Source: Microbacterium sp. LWO12-1.2 (GTDB lineage Bacteria > Actinomycetota > Actinomycetes > Actinomycetales > Microbacteriaceae). From it: a stretch of 9,212 nucleotides of DNA. The position numbers and the translations under genes are program-made. This document shows, piece after piece, positions 1-7,927 of this stretch. Where the stretch lies: the NCBI RefSeq assembly GCF_040675875.1, contig NZ_JBEGII010000002.1, positions 1-9,212 of the forward strand, in the 5' to 3' direction. The notes beneath the pieces are model-generated. The model was given only the letters and a program-made list of their open reading frames with translations, was not told where the DNA came from and did not search any database. Numbering within the stretch: position 1 is the stretch's first letter; the number at the start of each line of letters is the position of its first letter.

Positions 1-1200
1 TGTCGGCACGGAGCACCACCGAGATGCGGATCTCGGAGGTCGAGATCATCTCGATGTTGATCCCGCCGGCGGACAGCGCCTCGAACAGCGTCGCCGAGAC
101 GCCGGAATGCGTGCGCATGCCGGCACCGACGACGGAGAGCTTGCCGATCTGGTCGTCGTGCACGAGGTTCTGGAAACCGACCTCGGTCTGCTCGGCGGCC
201 AGCGCCTTGAGCGCGGCTGCGGCGTCTGCCTTCGGGACCGTGAAGGAGATGTCGGTGCGTCGCGTGGATGCCGCCGACACGTTCTGCACGATCATGTCGA
301 CGTTCGCGCCCGACTTCGCGACGATCTTGAAGATCTCTGCGGCCTTGCCCGGAACATCCGGCACGCCCGCGACCGTGATCTTCGCGTGGCTGAAGTCGGT
401 GGCGACTCCGGCGACGATCGGTTCTTCCATGGCTGCTGCTCCCTCGGCTTCGCGAGGGTTCTTCATACCCTCGCCCAGAACGTAAGTACCCTCGGCCGAC
501 GAGAACGTCGACCGGGCGTGGATGAGCACGCCGTGACGGCGCGCGTACTCGACGGCGCGGATGTAGAGCACCTTGGCTCCGTTGGCGGCGAGCTCGAGCA
601 TCTCCTCGCTGCTGACGTGATCGAGCTTCTGCGCTCGCGGGATCACGCGCGGATCGGCGGTGAAGATGCCGTCGACGTCGCTGTAGATCTCGCAGACGTC
701 GGCGTCGAGCGCCGCGGCCAGCGCGACGGCGGTCGTGTCGGAGCCGCCCCGGCCGAGCGTGGTGATGTCTCGGGTGTCGCGGTTGAATCCCTGGAACCCG
801 GCGACGATGACGATCGCGCCCTCGTCGAGCGCCTCGCGGAGACGGACCGGGTCACATCGACGATCCGGGCCGATCCGTGCTTCGAGTCCGTGATCATGCC
901 GGCCTGACTGCCGGTGAACGAGCGCGCTTCGAAGCCCATCGAGTGGATGGCCATGGCCAGCAGCGCCATCGAGATGCGCTCACCACTGGAGAGCAGCATG
1001 TCGAGCTCGCGCGGCGCCGGAATCGGGGCCACCTCGTTCGCGAGGTCGAGCAGCTCGTCTGTGGTGTCGCCCATCGCACTGACCGCGACGACCACATCAT
1101 GGCCGGCGCGGCGGGTGTCGACGATGCGCTTGGCGACGCGCTTGATGCTCTCTGCGTCGGCGACAGAGGAGCCGCCGTACTTCTGCACGATGAGGGCCAC
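1..1200 (-). CDS. lysC: aspartate kinase (aspartokinase), 3' end outside window, one frameshift
   Basis: Phosphorylates L-aspartate with ATP to aspartyl phosphate, the first step towards lysine, threonine, methionine and diaminopimelate; cytosolic. The N-terminus [20 protein letters not shown] carries the KYGGSS kinase motif, followed by [16 protein letters not shown] and SFTGSQAG. After the frameshift the other frame continues with [20 protein letters not shown] and [15 protein letters not shown], then two ACT-type regulatory segments (around 430-230 and 130-10). GTG at 1200 is preferred over GTG at 1206, because GGGAG then lies about 5 bases upstream and the start matches related proteins. 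A G is missing from the run at 849-851: restoring it joins RIVDVT to PVRLREAL. About 400 codons are present of the roughly 420-455 usual for the family. Allosteric control through the ACT domains is family knowledge. The gene appears to be transcribed from its own promoter in the upstream gap. Confidence 0.95.
428..443 (-). promoter_or_regulatory. candidate internal ribosome binding site and ATG for an aspartokinase beta chain
   Basis: In-frame ATG at 430-428 is preceded by GGGAG at 443-439 with an 8-base spacer. It opens a product beginning [20 protein letters not shown], that is, the regulatory ACT half alone. In Corynebacterium glutamicum and Bacillus subtilis, aspartokinases of this type are alpha2beta2, with the beta chain translated from an internal start at about this point. 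Position and spacing are seen in the sequence; use as a start is inferred. Confidence 0.45.
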
Positions 1201-1219
1201 GTTCACTCCCGGGGGTGTC

Positions 1220-1233
1220 GGGCGGATCCGCCC
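1220..1233. repeat. 14-bp perfect palindrome in the lysC leader
   Basis: GGGCGGATCCGCCC is its own reverse complement. It lies between a candidate -10 box (1245-1240) and the lysC start at 1200, at or just after the expected transcription start. It could be an operator or a hairpin at the 5' end of the lysC mRNA. A chance palindrome cannot be excluded in GC-rich DNA. Confidence 0.5.
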
Positions 1234-1239
1234 ACGCAC

Positions 1240-1245
1240 ATTCTA
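1240..1245 (-). promoter_or_regulatory. candidate -10 box of the lysC promoter
   Basis: On the minus strand TAGAAT fits the actinobacterial TANNNT -10 pattern and stands out in an otherwise GC-rich gap. Transcription would start near 1233, giving a leader of about 30 bases before the GTG at 1200. No convincing -35 hexamer is visible 16-18 bases upstream, which is common in actinobacterial promoters. Confidence 0.35.
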
Positions 1246-1304
1246 CGTTCGACGCATATGCCGTGCTGTGCATGTGACGTCTGCATGCCAGAGCCTCGGC
1301 GTCT

Positions 1305-1424
1305 GCGGGGGACGAAGAAAGCCGCGTCCACGGGCCCGGGACGACCACCCGCGTCCCCTCCCCCTCGGCAGGGGTCAAAGACGGTCGCATTCGCGGGCCA
1401 GAGGCGACCTCCCGCGCCCCCTCG
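1305..1424. repeat. two-copy imperfect tandem repeat with terminator-like hairpins
   Basis: Unit 1 (1305-1367) and unit 2 (1368-1424) are head-to-tail and align along most of their length. Shared blocks are GCRGGGG near the start, CGGGCC in the middle, CGACC-N-CCCGCG, and CCCCCTCG at the end; unit 1 has about 6 extra bases. Read on the minus strand, each unit has a short hairpin followed by a small T run. In unit 2, GGTCGC (1409-1404) pairs with GCGACC (1388-1383), then GTCTTT follows. In unit 1, GTCC (1342-1339) pairs with GGAC (1329-1326), followed by a T-rich stretch. Unit 2 can alternatively form CGCGGG/CCCGCG (1416-1411 with 1397-1392). No gene is seen here. The likeliest role is end-of-transcript structure for the EamA gene, possibly with a regulatory role for lysC. 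Confidence 0.55.
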
Positions 1425-1427
1425 ACC

Positions 1428-1465
1428 GGGGCCCGGTTCCACAGGCTACCCGCGAGCCGGACCCC
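1428..1465 (-). terminator. hairpin directly after the EamA transporter stop codon
   Basis: On the transcribed minus strand GGGGTCCGG (1465-1457) pairs with CCGGGCCCC (1436-1428). This is nine pairs including one U-G wobble, around a 20-base loop, beginning two bases after the stop codon. There is no T tract, so it may stabilise the 3' end or act with the repeat hairpins further downstream, without being a classical intrinsic terminator. Confidence 0.5.
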
Positions 1466-1466
1466 G

Positions 1467-2390
1467 TCAGGGGGCGGGGATCGGCGCCGGCTCGGGTGAC
1501 GCTGCGGGGCGGAGACGCCCGCCGGTGCCCGCGAACCAGCACCCGATGATGATCAGGGGGAAGCCGATGACCAGGCCGAGCGTCAGGGGCTCGGCGAGGA
1601 CGATCGCGCCGAGGATGATCGCGACCACCGGGTTGACGTAGGTGAACAGCGGCGCGCGCACCGGGCCGACCTCACGGATGAGCGCGAAGAATGCGAGGAA
1701 CGCGACGGCCGTGCAGATGACGGCCAGTGCCAGCAGCGCCAGAGCGGAGGTCACGGTCGGCAGGCGGTGCTGCGTGAGGAGACCGAGCGGCAGATAGAGG
1801 ATGCCGATCATCAGCAGTGAGAGGGTGATCGTGCCGAGCGAGGGCACGTCGGCGAGTTTGCGCGCGACGATGAACGGCGCGATCGCGTAGAGCACCGCGA
1901 CCAGCAGCACCTCGCCCGCGGCCAGCAGGCTCATCTCGCCGCCGAACAGCCCAGGGCCGGCGACCACGATCGCGACGCCGACGAATCCGATGACGAGTCC
2001 GATCGCGCGAGCGGGGCGGAGCACGCCGCGATCACCGCCACCGAGGGCGATGAGTGCAGCGAAAAGCGGCACGGTAGCGACGAGCAGCCCGGTCAGGCCG
2101 GACGGCAGCGTCATCTCGGCATGGCCGAGCAGCACGAAGGGACCGGCCATCTCGATCAAGCCGAAGGCGAGCACCCATGGCCAGTGCTTCAGAGCGGCGC
2201 GCAGCGCGCCGTTGCGGATCGCGAACGGCAGCAGCAGCAGCGCGGCGATGAGAGTTCGGCCGGCGACGATCGCCGGTGGCGAGATCGACTCCACGGCGAT
2301 GCTGATGAACAGGTAGGGCACGCCCCAGAGCAGGGCCATCGCCCCGAAGAGGAGCCAGCCGCGGCGTGTGAAACCGGAGTGCGCGGTCAC
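1467..2390 (-). CDS. EamA/DMT-superfamily transporter
   Basis: Integral inner-membrane protein of 307 residues, the usual size for the drug/metabolite transporter family. About ten hydrophobic segments are visible, roughly at residues 11-32, 38-57, 71-90, 95-116, 128-148, 154-177, 184-206, 214-238, 246-267 and 270-288. They form two EamA repeats of five segments each. Typical features include LWGVPYLFISIAVESISPPA in the first helices and TYVNPVVAIILGAIVLAEPL in helix 9-10. The C-terminus is a short Pro/Ala-rich cytoplasmic tail. The start is a GTG with only a weak GGTGG upstream. The recR stop is 46 bases upstream, so read-through from dnaX-recR is likely. Members export amino acids, nucleosides or other metabolites; nothing here reveals the substrate. 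A lysine or threonine exporter would fit the nearby lysC, but that is speculation. Confidence 0.9.
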   Translation of the reverse strand: MTAHSGFTRRGWLLFGAMALLWGVPYLFISIAVESISPPAIVAGRTLIAALLLLPFAIRNGALRAALKHWPWVLAFGLIEMAGPFVLLGHAEMTLPSGLTGLLVATVPLFAALIALGGGDRGVLRPARAIGLVIGFVGVAIVVAGPGLFGGEMSLLAAGEVLLVAVLYAIAPFIVARKLADVPSLGTITLSLLMIGILYLPLGLLTQHRLPTVTSALALLALAVICTAVAFLAFFALIREVGPVRAPLFTYVNPVVAIILGAIVLAEPLTLGLVIGFPLIIIGCWFAGTGGRLRPAASPEPAPIPAP

Positions 2391-2436
2391 TGCGCCACCG
2401 CGGCGGGCCCCGTCGGGCTCAGCAATAGACCCACGT

Positions 2437-3030
2437 TCACAGCACGCGCCGCCCTTCGAAGGCTCGCCCGAGAGTGACTTCGTCGGCGTACTCGAGATCG
2501 CCGCCGACCGGGAGGCCGGAGGCCAACCGAGAAACGGTGATCTGCATCGTGGTGAGCAGACGGCTGAGATAGCTCGCCGTCGCCTCGCCTTCGAGGTTCG
2601 GGTTGGTGGCGAGGATGACTTCCTGCACCGTGCCGTCGGCGAGGCGCGTCATCAGCTGGGCGATGCGCAGATCATCGGGGCCGATTCCGGCGATCGGACT
2701 GATCACGCCGCCGAGCACGTGGTACAGCCCCCGGAACTCACGGGTGCGTTCGATCGCCGCGACGTCTTTCGCGTCTTCGACCACGCAGATCAGAGCCGGG
2801 TTGCGTCGCGGATCGCGGCAGATCGCGCAGCGCTCCTGCTCGGCGACGTTTCCGCAGATCTCGCAGAAGCGCACCCGGATGCGCACCTCGGTGAGCAGTT
2901 CGGACAACCGGGCGACGTCGAACGTCGGAGTCTGCAGGATGTGGAACGCGATGCGCTGCGCGGACTTCGGGCCGATGCCGGGGAGGCGCCCGAACTCGTC
3001 GATGAGTTCCTGAACGATGCCGTCGTACAT
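2437..3030 (-). CDS. recR: recombination mediator protein RecR
   Basis: Works with RecF and RecO to load RecA on gapped single-stranded DNA during recombinational repair; cytosolic, ring-forming DNA clamp. At 197 residues it has the standard RecR length. The helix-hairpin-helix DNA-binding region is at residues 1-30 ([20 protein letters not shown]). A four-cysteine zinc finger follows at C56, C59, C68 and C71, and then a Toprim domain from about residue 80 to 175, with [14 protein letters not shown] carrying the conserved acidic residue and [15 protein letters not shown] after it. The ATG overlaps the dnaX stop by one base (TGATG), which indicates translational coupling; GAGG lies about 8 bases upstream inside dnaX. 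The dnaX-recR order is widely conserved in bacteria. No anomalies are seen. Confidence 0.98.
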   Translation of the reverse strand: MYDGIVQELIDEFGRLPGIGPKSAQRIAFHILQTPTFDVARLSELLTEVRIRVRFCEICGNVAEQERCAICRDPRRNPALICVVEDAKDVAAIERTREFRGLYHVLGGVISPIAGIGPDDLRIAQLMTRLADGTVQEVILATNPNLEGEATASYLSRLLTTMQITVSRLASGLPVGGDLEYADEVTLGRAFEGRRVL

Positions 3031-5372
3031 CAGGCGAACCTCGTCGGCGGCTCGTAGGGCTCTTCGCGCACGAACGTGGCGCCGAGCACCTGGCGGATCA
3101 CGGCCTCGCCGTAGCGCTGCACGCCACCGGCGACCGGGCTGCGGTCGGAGATGACCGGCGCCGGCCTGGCCGGCTGCACCTGCCGAGCGGGCGGTGCGTC
3201 CTGAGTGGGCGCCTGTGCTGCCGCTGGTCGGGCAGGCGCGGCCTGTGTCGACGCCGGCGGCTCGTAGGAGGGGTCGTATGGCGGCTCGTCGTCGAAGTAC
3301 GGCACGTCATCGTCGCCCGGAAGCGGCGGCTCATCGGAGTCGATCGCGCCGTCGACCGGCGAGGGGACAGCGGATGCGGCGGCCTCGACCTCGGCCGGCT
3401 CCTCGTCGACGGGCAGCTGCGGCGCCGGGGGTGCCACGGTGACCGGAGCTTCGACGGTGGTCGGGATCGGGGCGACCGCCCATTCCGTCACCGACGGCGC
3501 CGACGCGCCGCGGGACTGCGGTCGGGATGACGAAGCGGATGCCGCAGACGGCCTTCCCGCGGAGTCGGAGTCCCTCGCTTCGGGAGCATTCCCCGCCTCG
3601 GCATTCGCAGCAGCGGTTGAACCGGTGGATCCGGCTGCCCCGGTGGAACCGACTCTCGCAGGCTCCGAAGCATCAGCGGAACCCGCATCGCCCTGAGGGC
3701 GTGCCGTCGGCGTGTCGGCAGAGCCCTGACGAGCCGCGGCCCCGGTCGGAAGCGGCGCCGGCAGATACTTCACGCGCACGCCCAGTTCCTGCTCGATCGC
3801 CGTGCGCAGGTGATCGGACGGACCGGATCCGGGGACCGAACCCTTGAACTTCGCGACGTCATGCTGACTGGTGAACCCCAGCGTAAGCACTTCGGAGTCG
3901 GTGCCGTACGCCAACGGCTGCACGGCGGTGGCGAGCAGCCACGATGTGCGACTGATGCTCTCCAGCCGGGTGAGCACCGCGGGCCAGACGGCGGTGACCC
4001 GCTCGTACGTGACCGGCCCGGTCGGGACGGAGGTCGCCGCAGCGGGGGCCTCGGTCGGCGCATCCGCCGGATAGCTGTGTTCTGTCTCGCTCGCTGCAGT
4101 CGTCGGCGTGCTGACCGCGGGGGCTGACGGCGCCGAGGAGACCGGGGATGCGGGCGCCGCCGACACAGCCGGGGCCGGGACTGCCCGCTGCGTCACCGGA
4201 GCCGGAGCCTGCTGAACCGCCGCATCGGCAGTGGCGCCGGCATCCGCTGTTCCTGCGCTGGCGAGCACGCGAGCGACCATGAGTTCGAGGTGGAGGCGCG
4301 GCGAGGTCGCCCCGGACATGTCGTCGAGGGCGGCGCTGACGAGGTCGGCGGTTCGAGACAGCCGTGCCGCACCGAACGCGGACGCCTGCGCCCGCATCCG
4401 CTCCAGCACGTCCTCGGTGATGCCGCGGAGCACCGCCGATGCGCCGGGGCCTACGGCCGCGATGACGATGAGGTCGCGCAGCCGCTCGAGCAGGTCGTCG
4501 ACGAAGCGCCGCGGGTCCTGCCCGGTCTGCACCACTCGGTCGATCGCCGGGAAGGCAGCAGCCGCGTCTGCGGCCGCGAGAGCGTCGACGATCTCGTCAA
4601 GCAGTGCCGCGTGCGTATAGCCGAGCAGCGCCACCGCGCGCTCGTAGCCGACCGTGACGGTCGCCGACCCGGCCGGCGCGTCCGAGCCGGCGATGAGCTG
4701 ATCGAGCAGCGACAACGTGTCTCGCGGCGATCCGCCACCGGCGCGGACGACGAGCGGCAGCACGCCCTGTTCGACGATCACGCCCTCTTCGCCGCAGAGC
4801 TTCGCGACGTACTCGAGCATGGCCGCCGGAGGCACCAGCCGGAACGGATAGTGGTGGGTGCGCGAACGGATGGTGCCGAGCACCTTCTCGGGCTCGGTCG
4901 TCGCGAAGATGAACTTCACGTGCTCCGGCGGCTCTTCCACCAGCTTGAGGAGCGCATTGAACCCCTGCGGGGTCACCATGTGCGCCTCGTCGAGGATGAA
5001 GATCTTGTAGCGATCGCGACTGGGGGCGAACGTCGCACGCTCGCGGAGGTCTCTCGCGTCATCGACGCCATTGTGGCTGGCGGCGTCGATCTCGACCACG
5101 TCGAGCGATCCCCCACCGGCACGGGAAAGCTCCACACAGCTCGGGCAGGTTCCGCATGGCACGTCGGTCGGGCCCTCGGCGCAGTTCAGACAGCGGGCGA
5201 GAATACGCGCAGACGTCGTCTTTCCGCATCCGCGTGGACCGGAGAAGAGGTAGGCATGCCCGACCCGGTCGCCGCGGAGTGCGGTCATCAGCGGCTCGGT
5301 CACCTGCGACTGCCCGATCATCTCGCCGAAGGATTCGGGCCGGTAGCGGCGGTAGAGGGCTGTGGTCACCAC
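3030..5372 (-). CDS. dnaX: DNA polymerase III subunit gamma/tau (clamp-loader ATPase)
   Basis: AAA+ motor subunit of the clamp loader, which places the beta clamp on DNA and bridges polymerase cores. It has 780 residues. Visible in order: Walker A GPRGCGKT (45-52); zinc module C64, C73, C76, C79; Walker B with DEAH at 128-131; sensor 1 FATTEPEKV near 156-164; and sensor 2 [14 protein letters not shown] with Arg near 217. Residue 172 is Thr where many homologues have the Cys of an SRC motif. From about residue 375 the protein is a long Ala/Pro/Ser-rich linker. This is interrupted by a conserved-looking globular patch (about 455-545, [20 protein letters not shown] onward), then an acidic Pro-rich stretch and a conserved-looking tail ending [14 protein letters not shown] at 5372 and GTG at 5369 are both possible starts; the second suits a leaderless message. 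No A-rich slippery site for a separate gamma form is visible. It overlaps recR downstream. Confidence 0.97.
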   Translation of the reverse strand: MVTTALYRRYRPESFGEMIGQSQVTEPLMTALRGDRVGHAYLFSGPRGCGKTTSARILARCLNCAEGPTDVPCGTCPSCVELSRAGGGSLDVVEIDAASHNGVDDARDLRERATFAPSRDRYKIFILDEAHMVTPQGFNALLKLVEEPPEHVKFIFATTEPEKVLGTIRSRTHHYPFRLVPPAAMLEYVAKLCGEEGVIVEQGVLPLVVRAGGGSPRDTLSLLDQLIAGSDAPAGSATVTVGYERAVALLGYTHAALLDEIVDALAAADAAAAFPAIDRVVQTGQDPRRFVDDLLERLRDLIVIAAVGPGASAVLRGITEDVLERMRAQASAFGAARLSRTADLVSAALDDMSGATSPRLHLELMVARVLASAGTADAGATADAAVQQAPAPVTQRAVPAPAVSAAPASPVSSAPSAPAVSTPTTAASETEHSYPADAPTEAPAAATSVPTGPVTYERVTAVWPAVLTRLESISRTSWLLATAVQPLAYGTDSEVLTLGFTSQHDVAKFKGSVPGSGPSDHLRTAIEQELGVRVKYLPAPLPTGAAARQGSADTPTARPQGDAGSADASEPARVGSTGAAGSTGSTAAANAEAGNAPEARDSDSAGRPSAASASSSRPQSRGASAPSVTEWAVAPIPTTVEAPVTVAPPAPQLPVDEEPAEVEAAASAVPSPVDGAIDSDEPPLPGDDDVPYFDDEPPYDPSYEPPASTQAAPARPAAAQAPTQDAPPARQVQPARPAPVISDRSPVAGGVQRYGEAVIRQVLGATFVREEPYEPPTRFA

Positions 5373-5375
5373 AAC

Positions 5376-5381
5376 AGCCTA
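5376..5381 (-). promoter_or_regulatory. candidate -10 box giving a leaderless dnaX transcript
   Basis: TAGGCT on the minus strand fits TANNNT and is followed by six bases and then GTG at 5369. This is the arrangement typical of actinobacterial leaderless genes, where transcription begins at the start codon. The absence of a good Shine-Dalgarno sequence before either GTG supports this. The -35 region would fall inside the inverted repeat at 5393-5432. Confidence 0.4.
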
Positions 5382-5392
5382 CGGCGTGCCGG

Positions 5393-5432
5393 GGACACTG
5401 CGGTGGGCTCCGTTCGTCGCACCGCAGTGTCC
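5393..5432 (-). terminator. 13-bp perfect inverted repeat between the GH65 gene and dnaX
   Basis: GGACACTGCGGTG (5393-5405) and CACCGCAGTGTCC (5420-5432) are exact reverse complements separated by 14 bases. The structure starts six bases after the GH65 stop codon (5441-5439), the expected place for a transcript end. It lacks a T tract. The inner arm also overlaps the likely -35 region of dnaX, so an operator role is an alternative. Confidence 0.6.
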
Positions 5433-5438
5433 GGCCCG

Positions 5439-7927
5439 TCAGTCGATCTGTTGGATGATCGGGATCGCCGTCGTGATCACCGGAACGGATGCCGAGAGCT
5501 GCGTCCCGTCGTCCCGTCGCGCGCCGGCGAAACGGCGCAGCGTCGGCCGTCCGGGGATCAGCGGTCCCTGATCCGCGAGAGCGACGAGGGCATCGGCTCC
5601 GACCGATGCCGTGTACGCAACACCGCGTACCGTGAACTCGACCGGTTGTCCCGCTCGCACCTCGACACGCAGTTCGTCGCGTGTCACCGTGATCTGCAGC
5701 ACCGCCCCCTGCCATTGCATCGGGAACGACAGCGATGGCCAGTCCGCCGGAAGGCGCGGGTCGAAGCTGAGCTCGCCCGCGTGATCCCGCATCCCGCCGA
5801 AGCCGGACACCAGCGCCGTCCACACGCCGCCGGCCGACGCCACGTGCACGCCGTCGGCCGCGTTGTGGTGCAGATCTCCGAGGTCGACGAAGATCGACTG
5901 CGCGAAGTACTCCTTGGCGAGATCCTGGTAGCCGACCTCCGCCGCCAGGATCGACTGCACCACCGCGGACAGCGTGGAATCGCCGGTGGTCAGCGGATCG
6001 TAGTACTCGAAGTCGGCGAGTTTCTCGTCGGGGGTGAAGTGGTTGCCCTGTAGGAACAGCGCGAGCACCACGTCGGCCTGCTTGAGCACCTGGAACCGGT
6101 AGATCACCAGCGGGTGGAAGTGCAGCAGCAGCGGATGCTGCTCCTTCGGAGTGTGCTCCAGATCCCAGAGCTCGCGTTCCAGGAACAGCGAGTCCTGCGG
6201 ATGGATGCCGAGGCTCTCGCTGAACGGGATGAACATGGCCTCGGCGGCGCGGTCCCAGGCATCCGGCTCCTCCGGCGCCACATCGGTGCGATCCACCAGC
6301 GCGGCGTACGCGGCCGGGTCGTTCTCGGCGATCTCCCGCACCACCCGTGCGGCATAGCGGAGGTTGTACCGCGCCATGACGTTCGTGAAGAGGTTGTCGT
6401 TGACGACCGTCGTGTACTCGTCAGGACCGGTGACGCCGTGGATGTGGAAGGTCTCGATGCCTTCGTTGGTGCGCCAGAACCCGAGCGTCGCCCACAGCCG
6501 CGCGGTCTCCACCGCGATGTCGGCGCCCTCCCGCCGGAGGAACTCCTCATCACCGGTCGCACGGACGTACTTGCCGAGCGCGAAGCTCACGTCGGCGTTG
6601 ATGTGGTACTGCGCGGTGCCGGCCGCGTAGTACGCGGAGGCCTCCTCGCCGTTGATGGTCCGCCACGGGAAGAGCGCTCCGGCCTCGTTCAGCTGCGCGG
6701 CGCGACGGCGCGCGGCTGGAAGCATCAGGACACGGGCACGCAGGGCGTTCCTGGCCCACTGCGGCGAGGTGTAGGTGAGGAACGGGAGCACATAGATCTC
6801 GGTGTCCCAGAAGTAGTGGCCGCTGTAGCCGGAGCCGGACAGCCCCTTGGCCGGCACGCCGTTGCCGTCGGCGCGCGCCGACGCCTGGGCGAGCTGCAGG
6901 AGGCACCAGCGGGTGGCCTGCTGCAGGTCGTCGTGACCGCCGATCTGCACATCGCTGCGCTCCCAGAACGCCGCCAGCCAGTCGGCCTGCTTGCGGAACT
7001 GCGCCTCGACGCCCTCCACCGCCGCCCGGTCGAGCGTGCGACGGCAACGGTCGACGAGCTCACGAGCCGGCACGCCGCGGGATGTGTGATAGCTGACGAG
7101 CTTCGTGAGCCGAATCGGGATGCCTGCCTTGGCCTGCACCCGGAACACGTTCTTGGCGGTGTCCGCCTCACTGAGCTGGCGGGCGCTGTACTCGTTGTCC
7201 GTCTCGATGACGTGGTCGGCGACGACCGCGACGGTCATCCCCGAGTCGGCGACCTCGTACGAGAGGACGGAGCGCAGTCCGTCCTGCCAGTACTCCTCCG
7301 GCTCCAGCACGCGGTTGGCGATGCGCTCCGCCTTGCGCGGATCGAATCCGGTCTTCTGCGCCGCAGCCGGAGTGCCGGAGTAGACACCGGCGCCGTCCTG
7401 ACGGTTCAGCAGCTGGCAGCTGATCGTGACCGGCGCGTCGGAATTCTCCACGACGACCTCGAGCCGCAGGATCGCCAGATGCCGCTCCTCGAAGCTGACG
7501 AGGCGCTCATCCCTGATGCGCACGCGCTTGCCGGACGGCGTCTCCCAGACCACGAGCCGCTCCAGCACGCCGGTGCGCATGTCGAGGGTGCGCCGGTACT
7601 CGCGCACATCCGCCTCGTCGAACGAGATGGGTTCGTCATCGACGTACACCCGCATGAGTTTTGGGGCCGTCCGGCGCGTTGACGATTCGTCTGACCGACC
7701 TCGGCGAAACCCGTAGGCCTGCTCGGCGTGGCCGGATCGGCCAGGTCTCGTGCAGCCCGTTGATGAACGTGCCGTGCTCGTGCGCTCCAACGGCCCTCGA
7801 TGTGGTTGCCGCGCAGGCCGAGATAGCCGTTGCCTACGGAGTAACAGCGTCTCGCGACGCCTCCTCGGAATAGCGCGTCTCGATGAGGACGCCACGGTCG
7901 ACGGAGGAAGTGGTCGCGGTCGATCAT
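5439..7927 (-). CDS. glycoside hydrolase family 65 disaccharide phosphorylase, N-terminal part frameshifted
   Basis: Inverting phosphorolysis of an alpha-linked glucose disaccharide (maltose, trehalose, kojibiose or nigerose type) to beta-glucose 1-phosphate plus the released sugar; cytosolic. The frame is clean from about 7655 down to the stop, from MRVYVDDEPISFDEADVREY onward. Family landmarks: GHYFWDTEIYVLPFLTYTSP (WDTE codons 6809-6798), the HIHGVTGPDEYTT motif with the predicted general-acid Glu codon at 6419-6417, and HFHPLVIYRFQVLKQADVV (KQAD at 6083-6072). The start ATG at 7927-7925 has GGAGG at 7938-7934, six bases upstream, and overlaps the HAD stop as ATGA. Between 7659 and 7927 the family N-terminus (MIDRDHF, SVGNGYLGLRGNHIEGR, HAEQAYGF, FAEVGQT) is split over several frames by about eight single-base changes. 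Repaired length is near 830 residues. Exact substrate cannot be read from sequence. Confidence 0.9.

Noticed and set aside
842..858. Programmed ribosomal frameshift in lysC
   Set aside because: There is no X XXY YYZ slippery heptamer, no convincing stimulatory hairpin was recognised, and aspartokinases are not known for frameshifting. A lost homopolymer base explains it.
1203..1442. Minus-strand frame across the gap upstream of lysC, with an internally repeated Gly-rich product
   Set aside because: The protein-level repeat only reflects the DNA tandem repeat. There is no ribosome binding site or recognisable domain, and its neighbouring frames are equally open.
1201..1466. Lysine riboswitch or other known riboswitch upstream of lysC
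   Set aside because: The candidate transcript leader is only about 30 bases. The upstream repeats do not resemble a multi-helix aptamer, and actinobacterial lysC genes generally lack one.
5373..5438. Small signal recognition particle RNA gene next to dnaX, as found in several bacteria
   Set aside because: Only 66 bases separate dnaX from the GH65 stop, and they form a simple inverted repeat without the conserved SRP loop sequences.
4290..6053. Very long plus-strand open frame of 587 codons, antisense to dnaX and the GH65 gene
   Set aside because: It spans two well-supported minus-strand genes and the gap between them, and its product is Arg/Asp/Gly-rich without domain motifs. It is a codon-position shadow of GC-rich coding DNA.
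6114..7682. Plus-strand open frame of 522 codons, antisense to the GH65 gene
   Set aside because: The minus strand here encodes unmistakable GH65 motifs. The plus product is rich in Arg, Val, Leu and Asp with no recognisable fold, as expected of a shadow frame.
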